NCBI GenBank assembly: GCA_045656705.1
Contig: JAZORR010000010.1
Coordinates: 1-35,111, forward strand
Length of the DNA stretch: 35,111 bases
Reading direction: 5' to 3'
Origin: RGIG4576 sp045656705
GTDB taxonomy: Bacteria > Bacteroidota > Bacteroidia > Bacteroidales > Muribaculaceae
The notes beneath the pieces are model-generated. The model had not been told where the DNA came from. It did not search any database and worked only from the letters and a program-made list of their open reading frames with translations. A program made the translations under genes and the position numbers. Positions 8,176-16,270 of this stretch are shown here, one piece after another. Each line of letters starts with the position of its first letter. Position 1 is the first letter of the stretch.

Positions 8176-8913
8176 ATGGATACCACACAAGTAGTTCACA
8201 CCACACCCATTATAAGCCTTCCGAAGGGAAAGGAATGCCTTCCCTATCACAATACGCCTATCAATGACACTGGCATTATGGGCATTGCATTATTACTCTT
8301 CTTCGTGCTTGCTATCACTTTCAAGAGTGGATACAAGTATGTGGCCGATATCACCCATCGCCTATTCTCGGTGCGTAAGCGACAAAATGCGTTTGAGAAT
8401 CACACCATGAGCGAGACACTGCTTATGCTCGCACTTATTGCCAACACCTGCCTTATGGGAGGAATCATAATATATCTTGGCATCGACCATTGGTATCCAG
8501 AATTGGGAGTAGATGTGAATGTGTTTGGCATTGCAGGCAGACTCACTTCATTATGCGTAGCATTCTATTTATTGCAAACAATCGCATTCTACACCATAGG
8601 GTGGGCATTTGCACAAGACAAGGAGTCGACACGCCTTTGGCTCGAAGGATTTAACGCCTCTCAAGCCATTTTGGGCCTTATTTTGTTTCCACTTGTATTT
8701 ATAGGACTGCTCTACCCTACCACCACACAATTAGTGCTGATTTGTGCCATAATTGCCTATTTTAGTAGCCGAATTGTGTTTATTAGCAAGGGTTTTAGGA
8801 TTTTTTTTAACAATTTAGGCTCGTATGTCTATTTTATTTTGTACCTTTGCACGCTGGAAATTGTCCCTGTGTTAATAATGTGCGCTGGGGCAATTAATTT
8901 GTGTAAAATTTAA
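8176..8913 (+). CDS. DUF4271 integral membrane protein
   Basis: This 245-residue protein has about six hydrophobic membrane segments, the first at IMGIALLLFFVLAITF and the last at LEIVPVLIMCAGAI. The order, length and the cytoplasmic loop ITHRLFSVRKRQNAFENH match the DUF4271 family of Bacteroidetes, which lies upstream of hemD in many genomes of this group. Function is unknown. It is coupled to the LOG gene (two-base gap), and hemD follows after 17 bases. A TACCTTTG box at 8842-8849 inside its 3' end could provide a separate start for hemD. Confidence 0.85.
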   Translation: MDTTQVVHTTPIISLPKGKECLPYHNTPINDTGIMGIALLLFFVLAITFKSGYKYVADITHRLFSVRKRQNAFENHTMSETLLMLALIANTCLMGGIIIYLGIDHWYPELGVDVNVFGIAGRLTSLCVAFYLLQTIAFYTIGWAFAQDKESTRLWLEGFNASQAILGLILFPLVFIGLLYPTTTQLVLICAIIAYFSSRIVFISKGFRIFFNNLGSYVYFILYLCTLEIVPVLIMCAGAINLCKI

Positions 8914-8930
8914 GAAAAAACAGTATTATC

Positions 8931-9686
8931 GTGGGTATTAAGAAAATACTGGTTTCTCAACCGAAACCTGCATCTGACAAATCACCGTACTATGACATCG
9001 CCGCCAAATATGGCGTAGAAATCGTATTCCGTCCATTCATCAAGGTAGAAGGATTGTGTTCGAAGGAATTCCGTCAACAAAAAGTGTCGATAGCTGATTT
9101 CACAGCTATTATTTTCACTACACGCACTGCAATCGACCATTTCTTCCGTCTATGCGAAGAAACTCGCGTAAACATTCCCGACACAATGAAGTATTTCTGT
9201 ACTACAGAAGCGATTGCTCTTTATTTGCAAAAATACATCGTTTATCGCAAGCGTAAGATTTTCTTCGGTAAATCGGGTAAGGTAGACGACTTATTGCCTT
9301 CTATCACCAAGCACATCAAGGAAAAGTTCCTACTTCCTATTGCTGCCGATACTGATATGGGCCATTTTGCTATTCTCGACCAAAACAATGTGCCTTACAC
9401 ATCGGCTGTGATGTATCGCACTGTGAGCAACGATTTCGCCGAAGACGAAGCATTTGACTATGATATGCTTATGTTCTTCAGCCCTGCTGGTATAGAATCG
9501 CTAAAGAAGAACTTCCCTAACTTCGAGCAAGGCGATATTAGAATCAGCGTATTCGGTACTGCCACTGCCAATGCTGTGAAAAATGATGGCTTGCGACTCG
9601 ACCTCGAAGCCCCTACTGCCGAATATCGCTCTATGACCGATGCACTTGATGCTTACCTTAAAAAGCAACAAGCAGAAGTAGAATAA
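8931..9686 (+). CDS. hemD: Uroporphyrinogen-III synthase
   Basis: This 251-residue protein uses a GTG start, giving VGIKKILVSQPKP, the usual N-terminus of HemD in Bacteroidales; no ATG lies nearby in frame. The enzyme cyclises hydroxymethylbilane to uroporphyrinogen III in haem and corrin synthesis. The family is weakly conserved; here the two-domain pattern is visible, with ADFTAIIFTTRTAIDHFF in the first half and DYDMLMFFSPAGIESLKKNF, then ISVFGTATANAV, in the second. It ends before a perfect hairpin terminator. Other haem genes are not in the window. Confidence 0.88.
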   Translation: MGIKKILVSQPKPASDKSPYYDIAAKYGVEIVFRPFIKVEGLCSKEFRQQKVSIADFTAIIFTTRTAIDHFFRLCEETRVNIPDTMKYFCTTEAIALYLQKYIVYRKRKIFFGKSGKVDDLLPSITKHIKEKFLLPIAADTDMGHFAILDQNNVPYTSAVMYRTVSNDFAEDEAFDYDMLMFFSPAGIESLKKNFPNFEQGDIRISVFGTATANAVKNDGLRLDLEAPTAEYRSMTDALDAYLKKQQAEVE

Positions 9687-9713
9687 TCAGTTTTTTCGAC
9701 ACTAAATATACAA

Positions 9714-9750
9714 AAACAGAGATGGAGATTTCTTCATCTCTGTTTCTTTT
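9714..9750 (+). terminator. Intrinsic terminator after hemD
   Basis: AAACAGAGATG (9714-9724) and CATCTCTGTTT (9735-9745) form a perfect 11-bp stem with a 10-base loop, followed by CTTTT. It closes the LOG-DUF4271-hemD transcript. Confidence 0.85.
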
Positions 9751-9752
9751 CT

Positions 9753-9760
9753 TACTTTTG
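9753..9760 (+). promoter_or_regulatory. rnpA -7 promoter box
   Basis: TACTTTTG fits TAnnTTTG, 22 bases before the rnpA start and directly after the hemD terminator. The leader must be very short. Confidence 0.6.
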
Positions 9761-9781
9761 CATTATAAAATGTAACTCACT

Positions 9782-10207
9782 ATGAAAGGTAACCGACTTT
9801 ATAAATACGAAAAACTATGTAGCCGCACTGCAATCAACAATATTTTTCAGGGTGGCAAGTCGGCTATTTGCTACCCTCTGAGAGCAGCATTCACCATTTG
9901 CGACGAGGAAACCACTCCTGCCCAATTCCTCATCACAATACCCAAGAAGAAGATAAGAAAGGCCGTGAATCGTGTGCTATTGCGCCGCAGAGTGCGTGAG
10001 GCATACCGCCTTAATCGCCCCCTACTCTTCAACCCTCTTCACGAATATGGTAAGTCGCTTAAAATTGCCTTCGTGTATCTAAGCGATGAGATTGTAGATT
10101 ACAACACCATCAACACCAAGATGCAGGCACTGATGGCAAAAGTCCTCACTAAAGTGGAACAGAGTATCGCTGAAAATCAACCATCAACACCCACAAGTGA
10201 AGAATGA
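9782..10207 (+). CDS. rnpA: Ribonuclease P protein component
   Basis: This 141-residue basic protein carries the RNase P protein signature RKAVNRVLLRRRVREAYR around residues 59-76, which binds the RNA subunit. With RnpB it removes the 5' leader of precursor tRNAs. The N-terminal LCSRTAINNIFQGGKS corresponds to the leader-binding strand region. The C-terminus runs about 20 residues beyond the core. Its stop overlaps the start of yidD (ATGA), the standard translational coupling of this pair. Unlike in many bacteria, rpmH and dnaA are not adjacent; the hemD-rnpA-yidD arrangement is usual for Bacteroidetes. Confidence 0.95.
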   Translation: MKGNRLYKYEKLCSRTAINNIFQGGKSAICYPLRAAFTICDEETTPAQFLITIPKKKIRKAVNRVLLRRRVREAYRLNRPLLFNPLHEYGKSLKIAFVYLSDEIVDYNTINTKMQALMAKVLTKVEQSIAENQPSTPTSEE

Positions 10208-10425
10208 AAAATCCACTATCCACACTACTCATCATGCCTATAAGGTTTTATAGGTGTTGCATCTCACCACTATTCCCACCTTCTTGCCGTTTCACTCCCA
10301 CTTGTAGCGAATATGCAATACAAGCCATCACCAAGCACGGCCCTATCAAGGGACTATGGCTCACCGTGAAACGCATTGCTCGTTGTCATCCATGGGGTGG
10401 TAGTGGTTACGATCCAGTGCCATAA
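10204..10425 (+). CDS. yidD: Membrane protein insertion efficiency factor YidD
   Basis: This 73-residue protein contains the family core PPSCRFTPTCSEYAIQAI and HPWGGSGYDPVP. YidD assists YidC-dependent insertion of membrane proteins at the inner face of the cytoplasmic membrane. The cysteine trio (CRFTPTC plus a C near the amphipathic helix) is intact and length is typical. It overlaps rnpA by four bases, and the TatD-like gene follows after 14 bases. Confidence 0.95.
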   Translation: MKNPLSTLLIMPIRFYRCCISPLFPPSCRFTPTCSEYAIQAITKHGPIKGLWLTVKRIARCHPWGGSGYDPVP

Positions 10426-10439
10426 AATATCAGTAGACT

Positions 10440-11066
10440 ATGCTCTTAGATATTCACACCCACCATATCAATCGCACCCAGGCTGTGATAAATGCCTCTG
10501 TAAGCGATTTCAACCCCACTGAAGGGCTTTACTACTCTGTGGGTATTCATCCCTGGTATATAGAGAAAACGAATTGTGAACAGGCTCTAAAATCGCTTTC
10601 ATCGTTATCGGCCCTACCGAATGTGTTGGCCATAGGCGAATGCGGACTTGATTCGCTTATCAGCACTCCCCTATCCACTCAGATAGCTATATTTGAGAAG
10701 CATATCGCACTCTCTGAGGAAGTGAAGAAACCTCTTATTATTCATTGCGTACACCGCAGCAACGAAATATTGCAACTCTATCGCAAACATCACCCCCGTC
10801 AGCCTTGGATAATGCACGGATTTCGTGCCAATGCCAATGTGTTACGCCCTATTCTTGAACAACAAAATATCTATATATCTATCGGCGAGAAATTCAATGC
10901 CACAGCTGTGACTCTCATACCACAAAATCGCTTGCTCATCGAAACCGATGAGTCATCGCTACCTATCGAGGCAATAGCAGCACAAATAGGTATAGCAAAA
11001 ACCACATCTACTACCGAAGTAATAGATGTGGCATCTAAAAATTTACTACAAATCTTCGGTATTTAA
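10440..11066 (+). CDS. TatD family metal-dependent hydrolase, compact form
   Basis: This 208-residue protein has the TatD metal-site residues in order: H6 and H8 in DIHTHH, E67 in GECGLD, H102 in IIHCVH, H126 in WIMHGFR and D170 in ETDES. TatD proteins are metal-dependent nucleases or phosphoesterases. At 208 residues it is shorter than the usual 250-265, with deletions in loop regions rather than the active site. It is the last gene of the rnpA operon, and its stop lies 7 bases from the convergent proA stop, with no room for a terminator between them. Confidence 0.88.
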   Translation: MLLDIHTHHINRTQAVINASVSDFNPTEGLYYSVGIHPWYIEKTNCEQALKSLSSLSALPNVLAIGECGLDSLISTPLSTQIAIFEKHIALSEEVKKPLIIHCVHRSNEILQLYRKHHPRQPWIMHGFRANANVLRPILEQQNIYISIGEKFNATAVTLIPQNRLLIETDESSLPIEAIAAQIGIAKTTSTTEVIDVASKNLLQIFGI

Positions 11067-11073
11067 GATTCGT

Positions 11074-12324
11074 TTATGGTTTTCTCACCTGTCCTTCACC
11101 TCTAATCAGGTACTTATAGGTGGTAATTTCTGGCAATCCCATAGGTCCGCGCGCATGCAATTTCTGTGTGGAAATACCTATTTCAGCACCAAAGCCAAAC
11201 TGTCCGCCATCGGTGAACGATGTAGGAGCATTGGCATAGACACACGCTGCATCGGTCTCTTTTTGGAATCGAGCAATCGTATCCTCATCTTCGGCCACAA
11301 TGCACTCACTATGCTTCGATGAATATTCTGCAATATGCTTCAAAGCCTCATCTATGCCATCTACAGTGCGCACATTCATCTTGTAATCCATCCATTCTAT
11401 GCCCCAATTATCATCGGAAGCTCGCTTGAGCTGAGGATACACTCCCTCAAGAGCATCGTATGCCCTATCATCGGCATAAATCTCCACATTCTTCGCAGCC
11501 AAAGGAGATACAAGATTGGCTAAATCTGCCAATCGAGCAGCATCGATAAGTACACAATCGAGTGCATTGCACACACTCACACGACGAGTTTTTGCATTCT
11601 CTATAATAGCCTTACCTTTAGCCATATCGGCCGACTCGTGGAAATAAGCGTGGCATATACCAGCACCCGTTTCTATCACAGGTACACGGCTATTATTGCG
11701 TACAAAGTCGATAAGTCCTCTACCTCCACGAGGTATTATCAAGTCGACATATCCCACTGCATTAAGCAATTCGCTTGTGGCTTCACGCGATGGAGGGAAA
11801 AGAGTAGCCACAGCCTTATCCACACCCTCTTCATCGAGAACAGAATGAATAACTTCGGCAATAGCACAATTAGAATTATAGGCATCAGTGCCACCCTTCA
11901 TTATCACAGCACTACCACTCTTCAAGCACAACGAGAACACATCAAAAGTGACATTAGGGCGCGCCTCATAAATCACCCCTATCACGCCAAAAGGCACACT
12001 CACCTTAGAAATATTCAATCCATTAGGCAAAGTCCATTCGTCGAGAGTCTTTCCCAATGGTGAAGGCAACTTAGTCACATTACGCATATCGGCTGCAATG
12101 CCCTTGATTCGCTCAGGGGTAAGAAGCAGACGGTCGTATTTAGGATCGGCCTTATCCATCTTATCGAGGTCAAGACCATTAGCCTCAACTATCTTCGCCA
12201 CATTAGCCTCGGCAGCATCAGCCACTTTCAGCAATATCTTATTGATGCATTCATCGCTCAAAAGATTAAGTTTGCGAGAAGCCTCCCTCGCACCTTTAAG
12301 TATATTTATAATCTCATTGCTCAT
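11074..12324 (-). CDS. proA: Glutamate-5-semialdehyde dehydrogenase (gamma-glutamyl phosphate reductase)
   Basis: This 416-residue enzyme catalyses the second step of proline synthesis, the NADPH-dependent reduction of gamma-glutamyl phosphate. The catalytic cysteine is C252 in RRVSVCNALDC; the cofactor-binding stretch GVIGVIYEARPNVT (113-126) and IIPRGGRGLI (196-205) are intact. The C-terminal FGFGAEIGISTQKLHARGPMG is the family signature. Length matches the family (about 415). The partner kinase proB is not in the window. It has a good promoter on the minus strand. Confidence 0.96.
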   Translation of the reverse strand: MSNEIINILKGAREASRKLNLLSDECINKILLKVADAAEANVAKIVEANGLDLDKMDKADPKYDRLLLTPERIKGIAADMRNVTKLPSPLGKTLDEWTLPNGLNISKVSVPFGVIGVIYEARPNVTFDVFSLCLKSGSAVIMKGGTDAYNSNCAIAEVIHSVLDEEGVDKAVATLFPPSREATSELLNAVGYVDLIIPRGGRGLIDFVRNNSRVPVIETGAGICHAYFHESADMAKGKAIIENAKTRRVSVCNALDCVLIDAARLADLANLVSPLAAKNVEIYADDRAYDALEGVYPQLKRASDDNWGIEWMDYKMNVRTVDGIDEALKHIAEYSSKHSECIVAEDEDTIARFQKETDAACVYANAPTSFTDGGQFGFGAEIGISTQKLHARGPMGLPEITTYKYLIRGEGQVRKP

Positions 12325-12343
12325 ATTCGTGTATTTTATTCCA

Positions 12344-12373
12344 CAAATGTAAGCATTTTATTCCATAAACAAA
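12344..12373 (-). promoter_or_regulatory. proA promoter (-33 and -7 boxes)
   Basis: On the minus strand TTTG (12370-12373), 18 bases, then TACATTTG (12344-12351). The proA start is 19 bases downstream, so the leader is very short. Confidence 0.7.
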
Positions 12374-12603
12374 CTATATCGTAAAGATATTTTTCTACAA
12401 ACACATTAAAATCTAACCTTGAGATTCTTAAACAAAACTCATTTCACCCAGCTTTGAACTAATCACGAGGTAATAGTATTTATATATTAAGAATTATCAA
12501 ATTCTACCACAAATAATATTACAATCTTATATAAAACACACTAAAATGATAACAAGATGTTACTTTTTTCACTAAATAATGCACGTTTTATACAATTATT
12601 CAC

Positions 12604-12611
12604 TAACTTTG
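12604..12611 (+). promoter_or_regulatory. -7 promoter box for the MATE gene
   Basis: TAACTTTG, followed by GCA as at the LOG promoter, 24 bases before the start codon at 12636. No clear -33 box. Confidence 0.6.
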
Positions 12612-12635
12612 CACCGTGAAAAGATAATATAGATT

Positions 12636-14000
12636 ATGAAAGACAAAAAAACTAATATCCTACAACTCGGAAACGAGCCTGTAGGACGCTTGTTGTGGAA
12701 ATATAGCCTCCCTGCAATAGTGGGTATTGTGGTGATGCAATTATATAATATCATCGACCGCATTTTCATAGGTCAAGGCGTAGGTAGCGAAGCCATCGCA
12801 GGTCTTGCCATCACATTCCCTGTAATGAACTTATCGGCTGCAGTGGGTACTCTTATAGGTCAAGGTGCCGCAGCTCGCATTTCTATCGTACTCGGACAAA
12901 ATGACAAACGCCGTGCCGAACTCATTCTCGGCAACAGTCTTGTACTCACCCTGCTATTCGGTGTGATTTACATCTCACTATTCGCCATTTTCCTCGACGA
13001 AATCCTTATTCTCTTCGGAGCAAGTGAGGTGACTCTACCTTATGCACGCGACTTTATGGCTTACATTCTTCCGGGTATGCTTATGATGAACCTATGCTTC
13101 TCGTTCAACAACATTATGCGCGCATCGGGATATCCTACTCGTGCCATGGTGACTATGTTTATAGGTGCAGGACTAAATGTGATACTTGCTCCTATCTTCA
13201 TCTTCGTGCTTGATATGGGTATCAAGGGTGCAGCCATTGCCACAGATATAGCCATGACCATATCTATGATATTTGTTATGGCACACTTCTTCTCTAAAAA
13301 GAGTGAACTACACTTCAAGCCAGGTATTTATCGCCTCAAATGGAGCATCTTCACAGCCATCACAGCCATCGGTGCTGCACCTTTCGTGGTGAATATGGCA
13401 GGTAGTGCCCTCAACGCTATAGTAAATAATGTGCTTCATCAATATGGTGGCGACGATGCTGTGGGTGCACTTGGCATTCTTATGACATATGCTCAACTAC
13501 TCGTAATGATAGTAATCGGTATCACACAAGGTATGCAACCAATCATTGGCTACAATTATGGAGCTCGCAAATTCCATCGCTTGAAGCGTGCTTATTGGCT
13601 TTCGGTGGTAGCAGCTTCAATTGTCACCACATTGGGGGCTATAGGTGCTCAATTCTTCCCTGAATATATCGCTCGTGCATTCACTACCGATGCCGACCTT
13701 ATTGCAAAAACAGCGCAAGCATTACGCACAGCACTATTGGTGTTCTGGGCAGTAGGTTTCCAAATCGTATCTACCAACCTGTTCCAGTCGCTTGGTCTTG
13801 CTGGTAAATCTATTTTCTTGAGTCTCACTCGCCAGATTTTGTTCCTTCTTCCTTTAATCTACATCTTATCAAAAGCATTTGGTCTGGAAGGTGTGTGGAT
13901 GGCATATTCTGCATCAGATATAGTGGCTACTTTGGTCACTGTGGTGATGATTTTCTTCCAAATGAGAAAAATCAATAAATTGATGCTACAAAATCCATAA
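12636..14000 (+). CDS. MATE family multidrug/Na+ efflux transporter
   Basis: This 454-residue membrane protein has the two-repeat MATE layout with about 12 hydrophobic segments. Family landmarks are LWKYSLPAIVGIVVMQLYNIIDRIFIG at the first helix region (in pieces here), LIGQGAAARISIVLGQ after helix 2, and GITQGMQPIIGYNYGA in the second half. MATE proteins export cationic drugs or metabolites using Na+ or H+ gradients at the inner membrane. Substrate is not predictable. It has its own -7 box; a small membrane protein gene follows 23 bases later. Length is typical. Confidence 0.93.
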   Translation: MKDKKTNILQLGNEPVGRLLWKYSLPAIVGIVVMQLYNIIDRIFIGQGVGSEAIAGLAITFPVMNLSAAVGTLIGQGAAARISIVLGQNDKRRAELILGNSLVLTLLFGVIYISLFAIFLDEILILFGASEVTLPYARDFMAYILPGMLMMNLCFSFNNIMRASGYPTRAMVTMFIGAGLNVILAPIFIFVLDMGIKGAAIATDIAMTISMIFVMAHFFSKKSELHFKPGIYRLKWSIFTAITAIGAAPFVVNMAGSALNAIVNNVLHQYGGDDAVGALGILMTYAQLLVMIVIGITQGMQPIIGYNYGARKFHRLKRAYWLSVVAASIVTTLGAIGAQFFPEYIARAFTTDADLIAKTAQALRTALLVFWAVGFQIVSTNLFQSLGLAGKSIFLSLTRQILFLLPLIYILSKAFGLEGVWMAYSASDIVATLVTVVMIFFQMRKINKLMLQNP

Positions 14001-14023
14001 GACGCAAAAAATACTATTCTGAT

Positions 14024-14383
14024 ATGACTAAAAGTAAAGATCCGTTAGGTTGTGGATGTATTATAAAAGCATTTGTGAGTATTACATTTGTTTTGACCAT
14101 AATCTTATTACTAATAGCAATCCTCAAAGAATGTCAATTTAATATACCTAATACTCCTTCTTCAAAGAAAACACATCAAGAAAGAATATGGGAAAAAAGA
14201 CATGAACAGCAAATACAAGATGATAGAAGAAATGGATTGTGTGAAAATTGTCATGGAAAGGGGACCATATTGTTTAGTCCGAATTCATGGGGCGGACCAG
14301 GTTATTGTTCCATTTGTAAGAAATATGTAAATGGTGAGCATCCTCATAAATGTCGATCTTGTAATGGTACGGGTAAAAAATAA
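14024..14383 (+). CDS. Small membrane protein with DnaJ-like zinc motifs
   Basis: This 119-residue protein has one hydrophobic segment (about 14-34), then a charged linker (45-70) and a cytoplasmic or periplasmic Cys-rich tail. The tail has two CxxCxGxG motifs, CENCHGKG (73-80) and CRSCNGTG (110-117), with a CSIC pair at 95-98 between them. These are the units that bind zinc in DnaJ, but only two of the usual four are present and there is no J domain. It is clearly more AT-rich than the MATE gene before it, which suggests a different origin. Function is unknown; a redox or zinc-binding envelope role is a guess. Confidence 0.65.
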   Translation: MTKSKDPLGCGCIIKAFVSITFVLTIILLLIAILKECQFNIPNTPSSKKTHQERIWEKRHEQQIQDDRRNGLCENCHGKGTILFSPNSWGGPGYCSICKKYVNGEHPHKCRSCNGTGKK

Positions 14384-14452
14384 AAATAGAAAAAACACGA
14401 TTTTTTTATAGATTTTCAGTGTTTTCACCTCATAAAAGGGGGTAAAAGTGCA

Positions 14453-14473
14453 TTTGCGTACTTTTTGCGTACT
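14453..14473. repeat. Two direct repeats of TTTGCGTACT, 11 bp apart
   Basis: TTTGCGTACT occurs at 14453-14462 and again at 14464-14473, an 11-base period close to one helical turn. It lies 65-85 bases before the regulator gene at 14538, in the right place for an operator. The inner GTAC is itself palindromic. Confidence 0.55.
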
Positions 14474-14537
14474 ATTTTTCTTGGAGATTGGGGCTTTTTT
14501 ATGTTGCTTTGCAGTCGAAAATTACATTCATTAAGAA

Positions 14538-16232
14538 ATGATAAGCAGACTGTATTACATAATAGGAGTGTGTGCGATAGTGATGGCAATGTCTTGCTCT
14601 CGCAATTCCACCACTATGGACCCTCGACTATATGAAGCCGATAGCTTGGCCAACGAGGACAAGGCCGACTATGCATTGACGATGCTTCGAGGAGTCGATT
14701 ACCATAATCTGAACGAATGGAACCGACACTATTACGACTTGCTTATGGTGAAGGTGAACGACATAAACGACGAAAACCACCATTCAGATAGTCTCATATT
14801 AGATGTAATCAACTTTTTCAAAGATACCGATAGTTATGCCGAACTCACAGCTGCCTATTATTATGGTGGTCGTGTGTATAGCGTATTGGGCAACACACCT
14901 CAGGCTCTTGACCTTTTCCGCAAGGCCTACAATCGTCTCGACGATAGCCCTTCTACTCTAAAGGGTAGAATTGCCTATCAGATGGGACGCATCAACCTCG
15001 ACCTATATCAATATGCCGAAGCAAAAAAGAAATTTGGCGAAGCCATCGACTTCCACCAAACTATGGGCGACACTCTCGAACTCGTTCATAGCCATAGCCT
15101 TTTGGCTGAAACATTTCTGCAAATAGGAGATAAGGACTCGGCATATATCTATATGTCAAAAGCCAAAGATTACGCACACCTGAAAGATCCTTATGGCAAG
15201 GACGAAATAGGCGTAACGGCACAAATCTCTAATTTTCACATCGAAAACGAGGACTTGAATTCTGCCGTAGATGTATATAATTCTATCCTACATCATCTTT
15301 CAAAGCACAATATTTCCGACTACTCCACTATAGCCGGTATCAATGTGTATATGGCTAATAGCGATTTCGACCAAGCAGCTACATTTGCCCACCATCTCGC
15401 AAAGTCAGCTTCTATTCGCAACATTGAGATAGCATATTCGGCTTTGCTCGACATAGCTCGTAGCAGAAACGACATCAAGAATGTGGCTCTGTATACCGAG
15501 AAATACCAAAATTGCAGAGATTCCATTGACAGACTTTATTTGCAAGAAACCAACAAATTACGCAACACTCTGCTCAACTATTCTATTCGCGCCGAAGAGC
15601 ACGAATTAGACTCAGATAAGCGCGACCGTCAGCGTTACATATCTATATGTATCGCATTCTCGGTGTGTGCAATTTTTGTATTTATTATACTTTGGGGATA
15701 TCACCATCACAACAAACTAAAAAAACAATCGGTGATACAACTTCAGAGAATAAATGAGCTTATGGCTAATTCTAACAATGACACTTCGTCATCTGCCGAT
15801 GAAACTATCGAAGAGTTATCGCCTGCCGAACAGCTACAAGCTCGCTTCAAAGAAATCATAAGCAATATCAACCCTAAAGAAATAAAAGTGGCTAACGAAA
15901 TTCTCAATTCAGAAGTGTATGCAAAACTAAAACATTGCCTATACTCCGATATGGAAGTGAAACCAACCGACGAAGATTGGGTTATGCTCGATGAGGTTGT
16001 AAATCAAGCCTATCCTGATTTTAAGAACAAACTTTTCGCTTTGGCTAAACTTAGCGAATACGAATATAATGTGTGTCTGCTTGTGAAATGTAAATTCTCT
16101 CCTACAGAGATGGCGGCTCTTACATTCCATTCAAAAACAAGTGTAGCATCTACCCGAAGCCGATTCTGCGGAAAATTCTTCTGCTACAATGGGGTGGCAT
16201 CGGATGCCGATAAGTTTATTTTATCGTTATGA
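14538..16232 (+). CDS. Membrane-tethered TPR regulator with C-terminal HTH
   Basis: This 564-residue protein begins with a lipobox-like leader (AMSC, Cys 20). Residues about 30-340 are helical tetratricopeptide repeats, for instance TAAYYYGGRVYSVLGNTPQA and the next unit IAYQMGRINLDLYQYAEA. A transmembrane helix follows (about 368-388, ISICIAFSVCAIFVFIILWG). After a coiled segment, residues about 505-550 form an HTH-like domain: EYEYNVCLLVKCKFSPTEMA then SKTSVASTRSRF. This layout (exported TPR sensor, one membrane helix, cytoplasmic LuxR-like DNA-binding end) is known in Bacteroidetes. The signal is unknown. The secreted-protein gene at 16271 follows directly and is a likely target or partner. 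Confidence 0.85.
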   Translation: MISRLYYIIGVCAIVMAMSCSRNSTTMDPRLYEADSLANEDKADYALTMLRGVDYHNLNEWNRHYYDLLMVKVNDINDENHHSDSLILDVINFFKDTDSYAELTAAYYYGGRVYSVLGNTPQALDLFRKAYNRLDDSPSTLKGRIAYQMGRINLDLYQYAEAKKKFGEAIDFHQTMGDTLELVHSHSLLAETFLQIGDKDSAYIYMSKAKDYAHLKDPYGKDEIGVTAQISNFHIENEDLNSAVDVYNSILHHLSKHNISDYSTIAGINVYMANSDFDQAATFAHHLAKSASIRNIEIAYSALLDIARSRNDIKNVALYTEKYQNCRDSIDRLYLQETNKLRNTLLNYSIRAEEHELDSDKRDRQRYISICIAFSVCAIFVFIILWGYHHHNKLKKQSVIQLQRINELMANSNNDTSSSADETIEELSPAEQLQARFKEIISNINPKEIKVANEILNSEVYAKLKHCLYSDMEVKPTDEDWVMLDEVVNQAYPDFKNKLFALAKLSEYEYNVCLLVKCKFSPTEMAALTFHSKTSVASTRSRFCGKFFCYNGVASDADKFILSL

Positions 16233-16270
16233 TTAGTAATTTCTGTAAACATTATAAATTGGTCTACGAT

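Larger units (their letters stand above)
12325..12635. other. 311-bp divergent intergenic region, proA/MATE
   Basis: AT-rich and gene-free. It holds the proA promoter at the left end (12344-12373) and the MATE -7 box at the right end (12604-12611). Nothing else convincing was seen between them. Confidence 0.6.
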
